DNA from: Polyodon spathula
Taxonomy: Eukaryota > Chordata > Actinopteri > Acipenseriformes > Polyodontidae
DNA: 64,000 nt
NCBI RefSeq assembly: GCF_017654505.1
Contig: NC_054549.1
Span: 22,809,935 to 22,873,934, forward strand
Direction of reading: 5' to 3'
Part shown: positions 1 to 11,680 of the stretch, in pieces
How positions within the stretch are numbered: the first letter of the stretch is position 1
Layout: each line of letters begins with the position of its first letter
Made by a program: the position numbers and the translations under genes
Notes under the pieces: model-generated
What the model was told of the DNA's origin: nothing
The model's database searches: none
The model's input: the letters and a program-made list of their open reading frames with translations, nothing else

Positions 1-529
1 AAGCCGTGGCAATGACAGATAAAAGTTTGTACTTATAAGTTTGCGTGCTCTTTGAATAACGAGCAGGTTTGAAATGCAATATAAAACTGAATATGCAAAT
101 CCTGTATATAAACGAGGTAGCTGCTGTTCTTTTGAGCTGGCACCTGCTGAGGGGTTACTATGCTCTTTGTTTAAATACAAGCTTGACAGACTGTGGCCTT
201 TCAGCAAAGCATTGAAATGAAACAGACTCAGGCAGCAAGCGGCACTGTTTAATGTTTCGAACGTTCTCTCCTTCTGCCTGCCTCTGGGTTAAAAACGCAC
301 ACAGTCCACCAAAACAACCCCCCTTCTTCGAGAACATTGTGGACCATGATTAATCTGACCTACATTGTTAAAATGACATTTGGAATCAATAAAAGAAAAC
401 GACAACAGTTTAAAGTGCTTCAAAAAGTGACTGTCCTCAGATGAGGGCTATGACATCATTGTAGTTATTTCATTTTTTTGGATAAGGGTACATCCACACC
501 GGACATGTTGTTGCTGTTGTTGAACATTA

Positions 530-530
<1 letters not shown>

Positions 531-567
<37 letters not shown>
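531..567. repeat. (ATT)n microsatellite
   Basis: Uninterrupted ATT trinucleotide repeat of about 12 units, seen directly. Confidence 0.95.
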
Positions 568-1567
568 GCCATGTTATTATGAGCAGGTCACCACTTCCCT
601 TGTATTATTATTTACTTTTATTTAGTTTTTCCTTTTAAAACAGTCTTTTGAACTTAACAGAAAATAAATATTATAAATGTTCTTATTATAATCTTCACAG
701 CTATGTGTGAGCTTGGTAATGTTGGGATGTGTCTCATAGAACAAAAATGTGTTGCTGGCTTTGCTTTACAACGTAAAGAATAGTAGGACCTCTAATATTT
801 GTGTTTGCTTGGTGAATCTCCACAAAACTTCCCTTTATGCATATGTAAAGACCTTCTCCTCATGGATTTGTGCCACAGATCAATTCAGTGAACAAAATGT
901 TATCATAACAACAAACAAGCTGTGTGAATGCAGGACCCTTTTTGTGTCATTTTTAAAAGCCAGCAAAAGTGGATATTTTTCATTTAAATGCTGGATATGT
1001 AGACTGCATGTATGCTCCAGTTTATTTTTCCTTATTAATAAACCTATTTTTATGCAACTTGTGTAAATGTCTCGGTGCTGCTAAATGCACCACCTGCAAG
1101 CCACCCAGGCATTGTCTTTCTACTGCATGTCTTTGTAGTCATTCAATTTACAAACATATAATAATGGATACCACATCGCTTTATGCATAGTTAAAATGTG
1201 CTTAATGTGTAAATATTGTTGCATGACATAACCCTTAACTCCAACCCCAACCCCAACCCTTTTCTGATACAAGTGTTCACTTACATATATCGTGCAAAAA
1301 GATTTACACATTTAGTACATTGTAACTATGCAGAATAACATTGTAATGATGTTTAAGTACACAGGTCTTTACTAAGTAACTACGATGTAAATTAAACACA
1401 GCACACAGTAACTAGAAACACTTCATGGAAAGGTATAATGTAAATGTGACAAAATAAATGTTTAAGAATTAAACCCAATGTTACTTGGTAACAGAGTTTC
1501 AAGGTTTCAGTGTGAAGTTTCAACTTTAAATTGACTCCTTTAAAAGGCTGTCATTCCATGTGAATGG

Positions 1568-1569
<2 letters not shown>

Positions 1570-1623
<54 letters not shown>

Positions 1624-1664
1624 ACACAGCGCACACACACACACACACAACACACACACACATA

Positions 1665-1709
<45 letters not shown>
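1570..1709. repeat. (CA)n microsatellite, interrupted
   Basis: About 140 bp of CA dinucleotides with a few interruptions (TACA, GCGCA, CATAG). It opens Thr/His and Cys/Val frames on the two strands; these are artefacts of the repeat. Confidence 0.97.
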
Positions 1710-1711
<2 letters not shown>

Positions 1712-2935
1712 CTGTTTCATTATGCAGAACATTAAGTCTCATTAAGTGTAGATTTACTATTGTTGACCGTCAATCCCTACACTACATTGAAAGTTGCCCT
1801 CCAAAAAAGTTTGCCACTGTATATATTTGCATTCTAATTTTGTAGATTACCTATGCTTTTCCCATGGTTTTACTATGCATTTACCATAATTGTCCATATC
1901 ATACATTTACCATGCAAGTAACGTTTGAAGCTACATGTTACTGTAGTTGATAAAAAGTAACAAACCAAAGAAAGGTCACAGTGCTTGATTTTGTTATGTC
2001 TGTCGGCTCAATTACACGAGAGATGTGTGGAGGCCAAATGAGAGGATAGAAAGAATTTGGCAGAAAACTATTTTAATGTAAAAACAAAATCTTCTTTATT
2101 ATAGACTGTGACAGTCTTTGAAAACAAATGATGTAGCCTATCAAAAGATCAACAAATTTCAACACGATTTGCTCCAAAAAAATGACAACAATTTCTAATC
2201 TTTTTTTTTTTTGTTTACTGTTTGCAAATAGATGCTGAAGAGATTTTTTTGTTTTGTTTTGTTTTAGGAGGGTTCATTTGAAATGTTTCAACTTTATTAT
2301 TTAAGCATTTAAACATATTGGGTACTTTTTACATACACAGCTTTACATGTGTACATGACATATGCATGTGTGTGTATATGAAACATAATAAATAGCTTTA
2401 CACTGTGTAAAACTACAGCTGACCTCTACTGTATCTTAGACAGCAACATATAATTTGAAACTTTTAACACCTAGAAACCTGGCAATGCTTGATTCCTAAT
2501 CTTTTTTGCATTAGACTTTTCCACAAACATGTCACAATAGTAAGATCTAGCCACTTTAAAAGTCAACAATTTGCCTGGAAGTCAGTGTCTCACAATGCAG
2601 ATAAACACACACACACCCTCACACATGCTTTGTCAGTTGCACACACAGATCGCATGATGCAATATCCCACCAAGATTGAGTACTTCAGACAGCTATTGTA
2701 TTTCAACCTCAGCAGCTTTCCTTCTGTTACCTGCATTGCAATGCAAAGAAAATTCATGAATGAAGTACAAACAACTGCACTCACCAGCACTGAATTATTG
2801 CTTTCCCTCTCGGCTTTTATAGTTAAATTCTGAGGTCTCCTCTGGCTTTCTGCTTCACTGCCATTCAGTCTGTGAATGAGTTTAAACCTGCTTAGCGCTC
2901 TGCTGCAATGCTTAGCTAGCTCAAGGCAGAAAAGG

Positions 2936-2985
2936 AAGGGGGTGGCAGGGGGGTGGGAGGGGGTTTGGGGGGGGGGGTATTCGCA
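2936..2985 (+). repeat. G-rich tract
   Basis: Successive runs of 3 to 10 G separated by one to five bases on the + strand, enough to form a G-quadruplex in principle. There is no neighbouring gene to tie it to. Confidence 0.8.
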
Positions 2986-3140
2986 TTGGAGCCTTGTTAA
3001 CTCATTCACTGTTATCAACAGAAAGCTTCTCACAGTATAGCTGAGCGAGACAAAGCATAGTAAGAGATGTATAGTAAGGAATATAATAAAAAAAAAGTTG
3101 CATTACTTTTGTCTACCCTCATCATTATACAAGTTTCCTA

Positions 3141-3660
3141 TAGTAAAATGCATAGCAAAGTATAATAAAGAATATGAAAGCACAGAAAAGCATAGGGAAG
3201 CATTGTAAAGCACAGAGAGGTCTTGTAAAGCATAGGGAAGCATTGTAAAGCACAGAGAGGTATGATAAAGCATAGGGAAGCTTTGTAAAGCACAGAAAGG
3301 TATGGTAAAGCATAAGGAAGCATTGTAAAGCACAGAGAGGTATGGTAAAGCATAAGGAAGCATTGTAAAGCACAGAGAGGTATGGTAAAGCATAGGGAAG
3401 CATTGTAAAGCACAGAGAGGTATGGTAAAGCATAGGGAAGCATTGTAAAGCACAGAGAGGTCTGGTAAAGCATAGGGAAGCATTGTAAAGCACAGAGAGA
3501 TATGGTAAAGCATAGGGAAGCATTGTAAAGCACAGAGAGGTATGGTAAAGCATAGGGAAGCATTGTAAAGCACAGAGAAGTATGGTAAAGTATAGGGAAG
3601 CATTGTAAAGCACAGAGAGGTATGGTAAAGCATGTTAAACATGGCAAACCATGGAAAGCT
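3141..3660. repeat. 40-bp minisatellite array
   Basis: About 12 copies of a 40-bp unit made of two related 20-mers, TATGGTAAAGCATAGGGAAG and CATTGTAAAGCACAGAGAGG. Since 40 is not a multiple of 3, all three - frames stay open and give long Leu/Cys/Tyr-rich ORFs, which I do not regard as genes. Single or few-copy relatives occur at 5570-5690, 6010-6125, 11284-11345, 14505-14725 and 48580-48660. Confidence 0.95.
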
Positions 3661-4680
3661 ACAGTACACGCCCAGTATAACCATGGGAAGAGCTTGGGAA
3701 ACACCAAAAGTGCCATGCTGATTTACTGTGGTGAACGTTTGTAAGGTGCTAGGGTTTACATCGCATATGTAGTTTTTGATCTTGTTGCCTGACACAGATG
3801 CATCATCTAGTGATTTGTCACTTCGGATCAAGTTTCACATGTTCTGCCAGTTTTGCCGGCAATCCAGCAATGTGCTTTTACTGGCACTGATATAAAGACC
3901 TTAGCTCATGCATCTGTTTCTGTGTCGGTGTCTGTGTAGGTATAAGGTGAAATACAAACACCCTGTTTTTTTATCAGCTGTCTCTAGACCTTCAGATTGC
4001 AAATATTTTAGTTGATTCTTACTGCAATTGCTGTACTAACTATATTTTTTTATATCTCTTCAGTTGTAGATATATGTAACACAGGCTAGATCAAATCAAC
4101 AAAAGTAAGCACCAGTGCCATTTCAAGTGGAAGTCATTGTGCAATTTGTAATTCCTAGCAATTGAAACTAATTGTAATTAAACCATCTAGTGATTTGGAT
4201 ATGCTTGCTTAAAATACTCTAGCTGTGCTCTAGATGGTGCTGCCACTAAGGTAAAGATGGCTGATCTAGCCTACATCATGCCTATTGCAGGCTAATAGAA
4301 ATGAAAAGTGGCTCCTGGACTCAGCTAACAGTAGCTTAACACTCACAAATATTTGAATCATTTCCATAAGAAGCACTCGAAATGACTGTAAACTTACCTA
4401 AAAAGGTAAGAGGACAGTTTAAATGTTTTAATTGTAATAATTTGAACACATTTACTCTGCAACAGACTCCATCTCAACTGTAATTGTGTAGATTGTATTA
4501 ATTGCAATTTCAGCCAATGATTCTGCTGCATTTGTGCTTATAAATAACCCCCAGTAATGTAATCTGTAATGTAATCTGTAATGTAATCTGTGTGCATGTT
4601 TTTTGGCAACATTTAAAAATAGCTTGACGTTGTCATAATACATGCACAGTAAATAGTACACAGTTTAATTCTATGCACTC
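3661..4680. other. Intergenic, nothing recognised
   Basis: No coding or known repeat signal. A short threefold repeat of GTAATCTGTAAT lies at 4556-4595. Confidence 0.5.
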
Positions 4681-4682
4681 TG

Positions 4683-5035
4683 TGGCAGACTAGGGGGAGG
4701 AGGAGAGAAAAATGTAGTCCAGGAGGGGCTAAAGGACTACACCCCCTAGAATGCCACAGGAGGGAGACAGGATGCAGTTCACCTGGCTCTATGAATGAAT
4801 GAGGGACACCTGCCGGGGATTGCCAGGCAGGTGTTTAACAGGGATAACATGTTTGTTCAGGGCAGTCTGCTTGAGAAGAGGCTGTCGGTGTCAATACCCA
4901 GGTGTTGTGTAAACCGGAGTTCTTGTGTTGAAACTGTGTGTGTGTAACTGTGGGTTGTTGTAATCAGTAAAATAGCTTAGCTGCTAGGTTTTTGTTTTAG
5001 GTTTTTTTTGTTTCATTGTTTGTTTGTTTGTTTGT
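4683..5035 (+). repeat. Possible LTR-like or unclassified repeat
   Basis: Begins TGTGGCAGACTAGGGGGAGG and contains paired CACCTGCCGG / GGCAGGTG motifs followed by T-rich sequence. The composition resembles fish LTRs, but I see no matching second LTR, primer-binding site or target duplication. Low confidence. Confidence 0.2.
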
Positions 5036-5039
5036 TTTA

Positions 5040-5215
5040 TTTAGTAGATGCCAATTGATTTTACCCTGTTTTAAACCCAGTTGGAAATATACAATGGTAT
5101 TTTTTTAGGCTCAGCTCACCTCTACCACCCCTGCACTGACTCAGGAGCAGCGAAGATGAACACACGCTGTCCTCCGAAGTGTGTGCCATCAGCCAACTGC
5201 TTCTTCTCACTCTGT
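5040..5215 (-). repeat. tRNA-derived SINE, 3' part
   Basis: Reverse-complement copy of the 3' half of the SINE seen at 34042, including the segment with TCCTCCGAAG and GTGTGCCATCAGCC. The tRNA-like head is missing, so this is a 5'-truncated insertion. Confidence 0.75.
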
Positions 5216-5569
5216 GTCTGCTGAAAAAGGGCAATCGAACCTTAAAAATAAGTGAAGTCCTTCACAACTGGTATTAAAAGTATCTAAAGCCGCTGCGTGT
5301 GTCAATGGAATTGTGTACCACGCTGTCAAGTTATTAATATATTAGAAAAACATTCAAACATTCTTTGAAATCTCCCACGCTGGTTTGAGCAGATATTTTT
5401 GGAAGTAGCTGGTTTGACTTGATGACCCACATGAGCTAGTCCTACTGTGCATGTGTAAAAACACGCATGCTTTATTTTAACTGTGTCTATCTTTGTGCTG
5501 CTCAGCTGCTATCATACTGGTAACTCATTTTTTGTTCTTTCTAGACAGAAGAGGGAGCAAAGTGTAATG

Positions 5570-5690
5570 AAGCACAATGACAGCATGGAAAGCATAGGCA
5601 ACCATTGTGAAGCACAGAGAGGTCTGGTAAAGCATAGGGAAGCATTGTAAAGCACAGAGAGGTATGGTAAAGCATAGCATACATGCCAGC
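5570..5690. repeat. Dispersed 40-bp minisatellite units
   Basis: About two and a half units of the 3141-3660 repeat (GGTAAAGCATAGGGAAGC, TTGTAAAGCACAGAGAGG), almost 2 kb from the main array. Confidence 0.9.
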
Positions 5691-5810
5691 AGTCTCTATA
5701 TGGTCGGGACAGTCCCGATTTCCTAGCAAATGTCCCGCGTCCCGATGCATAGGAAGAAAGTCCCCATATTTGCCCATAGAAAAAAAAAACGAATAATTTA
5801 TTCTGCACAG
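5691..5810 (+). repeat. Unclassified interspersed repeat, copy 1
   Basis: Contains GGTCGGGACAGTCCCGATTT and CGTCCCGATGCATAGGAAGA. A diverged inverse copy lies at 28258-28350. No coding capacity seen; possibly the end of a DNA transposon. Confidence 0.6.
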
Positions 5811-6009
5811 TAGAGTTAATGAAAACCACACGCTGCTGATCACTAACTTATACAAAGGTAAGAACACTTTATTATGTCTATTTTTACCGTCATGATGGTC
5901 GTGTTGAGTTAGTTGGGGGGGAGGGGATACAACTATTATATGATAATGACTGTTTTTTGCTTATGACTCCTCCCATGTGTATGATGCGTATGCCCCGCCC
6001 CCCAAATGT

Positions 6010-6125
6010 TGGCAAGAATGGCATAGGCAAGCATTGTGAAGCATGAAGAGTTATGATAAAGCATATTAACAAAAGCTAAACATAGCAAACTATGATAAAT
6101 GCATAGTACAGCTATGGTAAGCACA
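6010..6125. repeat. Dispersed 40-bp minisatellite units, degenerate
   Basis: GGCATAGGCAAGCATTGTGA and AAAGCATATTAAC-type motifs related to the 3141-3660 array, more diverged. From 6126 to about 7035 I recognise no gene or repeat. Confidence 0.6.
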
Positions 6126-7039
6126 GGGGGGAAAACTGCAAAATGACCATGCAGATTCACTGTGGGAAACTTTTATAAGTAAAGTTATTTTTTGCATTGC
6201 AGCAGCCCTTTCTGAATCTTGTACCACATATTATCCTTCACTGACAAGTCTGCAGTAATCAATTACACTTCTTGACGGTTCCCCTTTTCAACCTCAACCT
6301 CAGAGACTGCTGTCTGCCTTTTGGGGTCTGATCTGGGAACACAAACCCTGTACTTAGAGCTAACCAAAGAGCCCAAGCTGTTTCCTGCAGAACAGAGACT
6401 TTTTTGTTACTTTTTTTTTAAACGTACAGCACAGAGTGCAGCTAACCACCACCAATTTATTGATCATTACATTACAGCCCATTTATTTCATTTTGTTACT
6501 ACACTTGGCATGTCTAAATATTTTACCCTTGTTTTTCTCCCTGGTTTTCAATGTCCAACTACGCTTCCCACAACAGCTGAACTGAAGTTCAGCGGGCGTC
6601 CTCCGATCCCCAAGCCAATCACCTCTTTACATCCAGGAGCTCTACAGCGGAAGTGAGCTACCGCCCCCTGGAGGACAAGCCCTGCATGTGTTTGCTTTGA
6701 GCTCACTGGGCACCTGGCCAGTATGGAAAACACAGTTTGCCTCCCTAACTTGGTGCCAGAACCTCAGCTCTCTGTAGGATCTCCAGTGAAGTTTAGCAAC
6801 ATTCCCACCCAGGAACCTGTGCTCCCCTGACTGTGTGACACTTTGCACCCCACACAGCCGTGCCTTTACCAGGAGAGACAATCTGGGACCCCTCTTTTTT
6901 AATTTCGTTATTAGTTTTGGTAATTCCTTCAGAATGAAGTGACACTTTAAACATTTACATTTTCTTAACGCTAGAGCTGAGGGAACAGAATCTGTTTAGA
7001 ACAAAGAAGTTTAAACAGAATAAACAGACAGTGCAGAGA

Positions 7040-7565
7040 AGTAATTAAAGAGGCAATGCTTGGGTATAGAGGCAAAAGGGTACAGAACCAGAAAGGTTAC
7101 GATGAGGTTGTATAATGCACTGGTGAGACCGCACTTGAAATACTGTGTTCAGTTCTGGTCACGACGACACCAAAGAGACAGTGTGGCCCTGGAGAGAGTC
7201 CAGCGACGAGCAACCAGACTAATCCCAGCAGGGCTTAAAGGAGTGAGCTACGACGAAAGGCTAAAAGGACTGGATCTATTCAGCCTGGAACAGTGAAGAA
7301 TCAGGGGGCTTGATTGAAGTCTTTAAAATCTTAAAGAAGTTTACAGCCCTGACCAATACTTTAACAGTACAGAAACCAGGACTAGAGGACACAGTTGGAA
7401 ATGAAGTGGAGATAGACTTAGGACAGAGTGAACGAGACCCTTCTTCACACAAAGAGTGGTGAGGGGATGGAATGGGTTACCTAATCATGTTGCTGAAGGA
7501 GACGCTTCTTCACACAAAGAGTGGGGAGGGGATGGAATGGTTTACCTAATCATGTTGTTGATGCT
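7040..7565 (+). mobile_element. LINE 3' end (RT C-terminal remnant and 3' UTR)
   Basis: The frame at 7060-7296 contains LVRPHLKYCVQFWSRR and LERVQRRATRLIPAGL, typical of the conserved region just after the reverse transcriptase in CR1/L2-like fish LINEs. It ends at a stop and is followed by the family's 3' UTR (ACCAGGACTAGAGGACAC) and two copies of a 65-bp tandem unit (CACAAAGAGTGGTGAGGGGA). No upstream RT or endonuclease remains, so the copy is heavily 5'-truncated and dead. It is the best-preserved of about 15 fragments in the window. Confidence 0.85.
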
Positions 7566-9250
7566 GAATGCTTTTGGTTCCAAGTGAAATCTCATTAGCC
7601 CCTTTGCATATCTTGGAGAGATGTCTGGTATTTCCTATTAAAGTTTCTGGGATGTACTCACTTGCTGAACACATGAAAGTACATTCTGACAAATACTTGC
7701 CTTTGCAATTGTCTTTGCGAATTCCAGTAACTCACCACAGAAAAAACAACAAACAAAACTTTTAGGACTTTTCATTCTAACCGTTTCTAACTCTACAACA
7801 GAAGTACTGAATACAATGTGTTCATGGTGGAAACGTTTATTATTGAATTTATTACTTTTCTTTCAGTGTTTCCATCTAAGGCACTGAGAAAGACTTCTAG
7901 TGGAAACGTTTGTCACTAAGTTTGTTTGTGTACTTTTTTCTTTTTAATTGTCTTCTTTTTTTAACAACAAAAAAACAGCAGGTTACGAGATATAGGCTAA
8001 TTTGTGAACATGTTCAGGCAGGCTTGAGGCATGGAGACTGAACTGCTCCCTCCCTCCCTCACCCCCTAAGAGAAAGGCCTAATAGCCCGTTGAGTCAAAT
8101 CATTCTCTACACTACGAAGCTATGTGTGTATTTGATTTGATTTAGTATCTGTAATCAATAAAACTTGTCCCTATTGATGCTTTTATGACTGACGTGTCTT
8201 AATTGTCAACTTACTTCCTTCTTTAGTTCTCTCAAGTGTGGCATAAAAGTATCTGTAAGAAGCATTCGATTAATATTCTTCACTAACAGCTTCAAATAAA
8301 TTACATTCAAAGATAAAATTCACCTTTATTGTAATGTGAGTTTTTCATCTTTGCCTTTTACAAACTGCTGGCAACATATAGCACTGAAACATAATACAGA
8401 ACAGATGGTTTACAGAATGACTGGGGTGGTCATTTTTTTGCACATTTTCATAGACCCCTTACTAAACATCTCGGTATCTCTGAATGGATAATCACCTCCC
8501 TTTAAAAAATATGCAAAAGATTTTGCACATAATACAATGTACATTCAGTACAGAGCAAGCCAAAAAAAAAACACACACACATTCCTATAACCTCCATTTC
8601 TCTTCTATAACGGAATTCACTTCAGCACACACATGGAGAAAACTTCCAGTGTCTTCCACTTGAGTTTACTTTCATTTTAGCAAAAACTGGCAGTACAGAA
8701 AAGTTTAAATCTAAAGTTTCTTTACCTTGTACGATGTTCAGGCTTGCCAGGGCGGTTCAACAAATCGCTGTTAAAACAAGTTGGATCTTTGAAAGGTGTA
8801 TTTTCCTTTTTTTAAAACAATTACAGGCAGGACTGGGATGTTAATAAGCTTGGGTATGCAGCAGAAAAGGGAGAGAAAACAGACCGAATGAGTCAGAAAC
8901 AGCAGAACTGAGAAAGAGTGTCATATTACTCTTGTTACACTGCTCAACCCCTCCCTGAAACTTGAAACGAGAATAAATGTAAAGTGTGAGTCTCTATGTT
9001 TCAAATGACCTAGAACCCCCCCCCCCCCCCCCCCCCCCCCACAGTGTTTACTCATTGCTTAATGCCTCTGCTGTGTCCCATGCTGTCTGTACGGCAGCAA
9101 ATACATTTTTCAGCATATCTTGGCACGCAGAGTCAAGTGAAACAGTAGGGCTAAAAGGTATAGAGATGATTGAGGGAACTGAATTGATTAAGAGCAAAGA
9201 GCATTTTTTTGTTTGTTTGTTTGTTTTTTAAAGCCTAAAAAGAGTTGACA
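7566..9250. other. Intergenic, nothing recognised apart from a poly-C run
   Basis: No gene signal. A run of 25 C lies at 9016-9040. The stretch 8430-8515 matches, in reverse, a dispersed motif (TATTCAGAGATACC) also seen near 13345 and 42060-42110. Confidence 0.5.
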
Positions 9251-9254
9251 GTGT

Positions 9255-9390
9255 TACACCAGGTCTGTATTTCAAGCGCAATGACCAGAGGACCCACAGT
9301 TGGAAATCTGAGTGGACTTAGAGAAGATGCTAGGAGACACTTTGCACAGAGAGTGGTGAGGGCAAGGAATAGGTCACCAAGGTCCATCTA
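9255..9390 (+). mobile_element. LINE 3' UTR fragment
   Basis: GACCAGAGGACCCACAGTTG followed by GAGACACTTTGCACAGAGAG matches the 3' UTR of the 7040 LINE family. No coding part. Confidence 0.7.
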
Positions 9391-9659
9391 TGCATCCATT
9401 TGGCCCACCTATGTAGTTTTAAGAATTTAGGTTGGATTAATCATTGTCCAAAATGTTCTTAAGGAAGGGGGCTGTGTGTCTGTGTGTAGTTTGGTGAGCA
9501 GGGTTAGTTTTTTGGCTCAATATAGTGGAAGATATTAAGCACCTAAACAGGCCATGTGGCGACTTTCCAAAAACTATACAAGAGCCCAGACCCAAGACCA
9601 GAGGTCTGAACGACAGCCAACTGCAAAAACACTCAGATTTTTATTTTCCATACAAGGAG

Positions 9660-9875
9660 AGGCCTAGTGATAGAGCAACAGGGAGGGAGGGAAGCAGTGT
9701 GGTCTAGTCTAGTGGTTAGAGCTGAGGGACTGGGAGGGAGGGAAGCAGTGTGACCTAGTCTAGTGGTTAGAGCTGAGGGACTGGGAGGGAGGGAAGCAGT
9801 GTGACCTAGTCTAGTGGTTAGAGCTGAGGGACTGGGAGGGAGGGAAGCAGTGTGGTCTAGTCTAGTGGTTATGCA
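9660..9875 (+). repeat. 51-bp tandem array (SINE-head-like unit)
   Basis: Four copies of a 51-bp unit with CTAGTCTAGTGGTTAGAGCT and GGGACTGGGAGGGAGGGAAG. TAGTGGTTAGAG resembles the A-box side of a tRNA-derived SINE, but no B box (GGTTCGAATC) is present. The same array recurs at 31928-32130 (+), 56440-56790 (-) and 58910-59045 (-). Confidence 0.9.
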
Positions 9876-10039
9876 TATATAGGTCACAGTAATAAGAACA
9901 TCATAATATGTACGAACGAGAGAGGGTAATTTGGCCCATTTGTTTGTTTTTTGTTTAGTTCTTATTGATGGCACTGTAAGTCATTTAAATATTGAAACAG
10001 CTGACTGATCTTTGTCAAGTTGGGACAGGTGATTCAGCA

Positions 10040-10155
10040 TCAGCCACATGACTAGGTAACCCATTCCATCCCCTCACCACTCTCTGTGTGAAGAAGTGTC
10101 TCCTTCATCAACATGACTAGGTAACCCATTCCATCCCCTCACCACTCTCTGTGAA
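10040..10155 (-). mobile_element. LINE 3' UTR tandem units
   Basis: Reverse copy of the 65-bp unit (CATTCCATCCCCTCACCACT, twice) of the LINE family at 7040. From 10156 to 11550 no gene is seen; 10645-10710 holds degenerate TTAGGG-like repeats. Confidence 0.75.
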
Positions 10156-10644
10156 CCAAATACATGTTTCTATGAAATAATCACAATACAAGCTCTAGTT
10201 ATGTAATTTGATACATTCTAAATCTACATGGTACTATTCTAAAACTTTTTAATTTTTTTCGATGTGTAAAACATATTTTTACAACATATTTTCCAAGCAT
10301 CCTTTTTTTGAGGAGAGTCAGGTCAGACGCGCTCGTAATCAGAGCAGTGGAATGTCACACTGGCTATGAATGTCAAAACTAAAGCTTTATCATCCTTGGG
10401 GGGGGGGACAGAAACACCAAGAAATCTATCATGTTTAGGCTTCAGATTCTTATTTTATATTGAGGTGTCATAAAAGCATCTGAAGGGCTGTGTTAGGTTT
10501 AGACTTAACTTTTGTGGTTGAGGATTGTCCTTCATAGGAAAATGGTTCTTCATGGGTTAATAATGTCTATGGCTTGCTTGTTAAAATGATTTGGCTGGGA
10601 AAGGGACGTCCACCAGAAAGTGTTCTGAGGGCATCAGATGATTA

Positions 10645-10710
10645 TTAATGGTTAGGGTTAGGTTTTAGGGCAGGAGTTGCTTAAGTTTAGGGTTGGGGTT
10701 GGGTTAGGGT
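10645..10710 (+). repeat. Degenerate telomere-like repeat
   Basis: GGTTAGGGTTAGG and GGGTTGGGTTAGGGTAAGGG motifs lie within about 65 bp, with imperfect spacing. This is a short, decayed interstitial TTAGGG-like tract. Confidence 0.5.
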
Positions 10711-11551
10711 AAGGGTGGCTTGATTTCGTAGAAGTGCCGAGCTCTGGAAGTGAAAGTTTGGAGTAAATGGCATTTGATGCCCTCAGGACACATTCTACCT
10801 GATATTCCTTTATCATGTTATCTGGCATGGAACTGTAGTTAAAATACCATGAGTGTAATGTGTAACCACACACACAGATTGCCACATTTTTTTTTTTTTA
10901 TTGACGTCTGAGCTAAGGTGCTTTACTTTAACCTTTTCGGTCCTGAATTACTTTTGTCGAAATGAAGTTGGAGAATTCAAAAAGGAACTACATAACCTCA
11001 GACGTGGACCCAGGAGTCCCGCGAGGTTGCAGCGTGATTTCCGATTGCATGTGTAAACGTACGCCGCTCAGATAGTTCAGCCGATGCGCTATTCAATTCT
11101 TGCTGCCTGCTATAGATATGTTACATAGGCAGTACAGTGTCTTTACAGAAGTAGGAGCAAGCGCCATCTAGTGGTCGACAGATCAAGTTTTCGTTGGTGT
11201 TGCTGAATAATTTGAAGACAGTGTGACTGATCTACATAAGAACATTTACAAATGATATTAGGCCATTCAGCCAGATATGACTGCCGGTGCTTTACCATGT
11301 TTACCTATGCTTTACCATGCTTTCAATGCGTTCCGCTGTGCTTTTCCTATGGGACGTTTTTATAAGGGTAAGTGAGTGGATTCAGACTGTGTTTGAGTAA
11401 TTGCAAGTGATCCACTCAACATAATTACAAACGTCAAAAAAGATGATAGCAAAAAGCATACATACAAAACTTTTTTTCGTTGTCACGGTAAAATGTGAGG
11501 GCCTCAATGAAACGCTGTAAAGAAGAGATCATTATTTTTAAGTATTTAAAT

Positions 11552-11680
11552 TTATTTCACACGAAAAAAATAAAATGCGACTCAAATATCCTTGCAGGTC
11601 CATTTGTATGACGGTGCAAAAGTGTCTTTATCCTCAAGTTGATTTCACGATTTCTTGTTTCTTAAATACCAGGTTGTGAG
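11552..11680 (-). CDS. Candidate terminal exon and poly(A) signal of the PYD gene
   Basis: After acceptor TTTCTTTCTTTGCAG at 11681 an open frame in the right phase runs 15 codons to TGA at 11636-11634. AATAAA (11557-11552 on the - strand) lies about 80 nt downstream. The combination suggests a last exon, but the coding part is too short to prove by itself. Confidence 0.4.

Larger units (their letters stand above)
1..3140. other. Intergenic, no gene recognised
   Basis: No open frame here resembles a protein I know and no convincing exon was found. The stretch is AT-rich and holds a trinucleotide run, a long CA run and a G-rich tract, listed separately. CCCAACC-like repeats near 1240-1260 are short and degenerate. 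Confidence 0.6.

Noticed and set aside
1551..1745. Open frames of Thr-His or Cys-Val repeats on both strands
   Set aside because: Pure translations of the (CA)n microsatellite.
3103..3831. Three overlapping long - frames (up to 242 codons)
   Set aside because: All come from the 40-bp minisatellite, which is open in every frame; no start context, splice site or family resemblance.
6548..6881. - frames around 6.6-6.9 kb in GC-richer DNA
   Set aside because: No similarity to known proteins, no supporting splice sites, and overlapping frames of equal quality.
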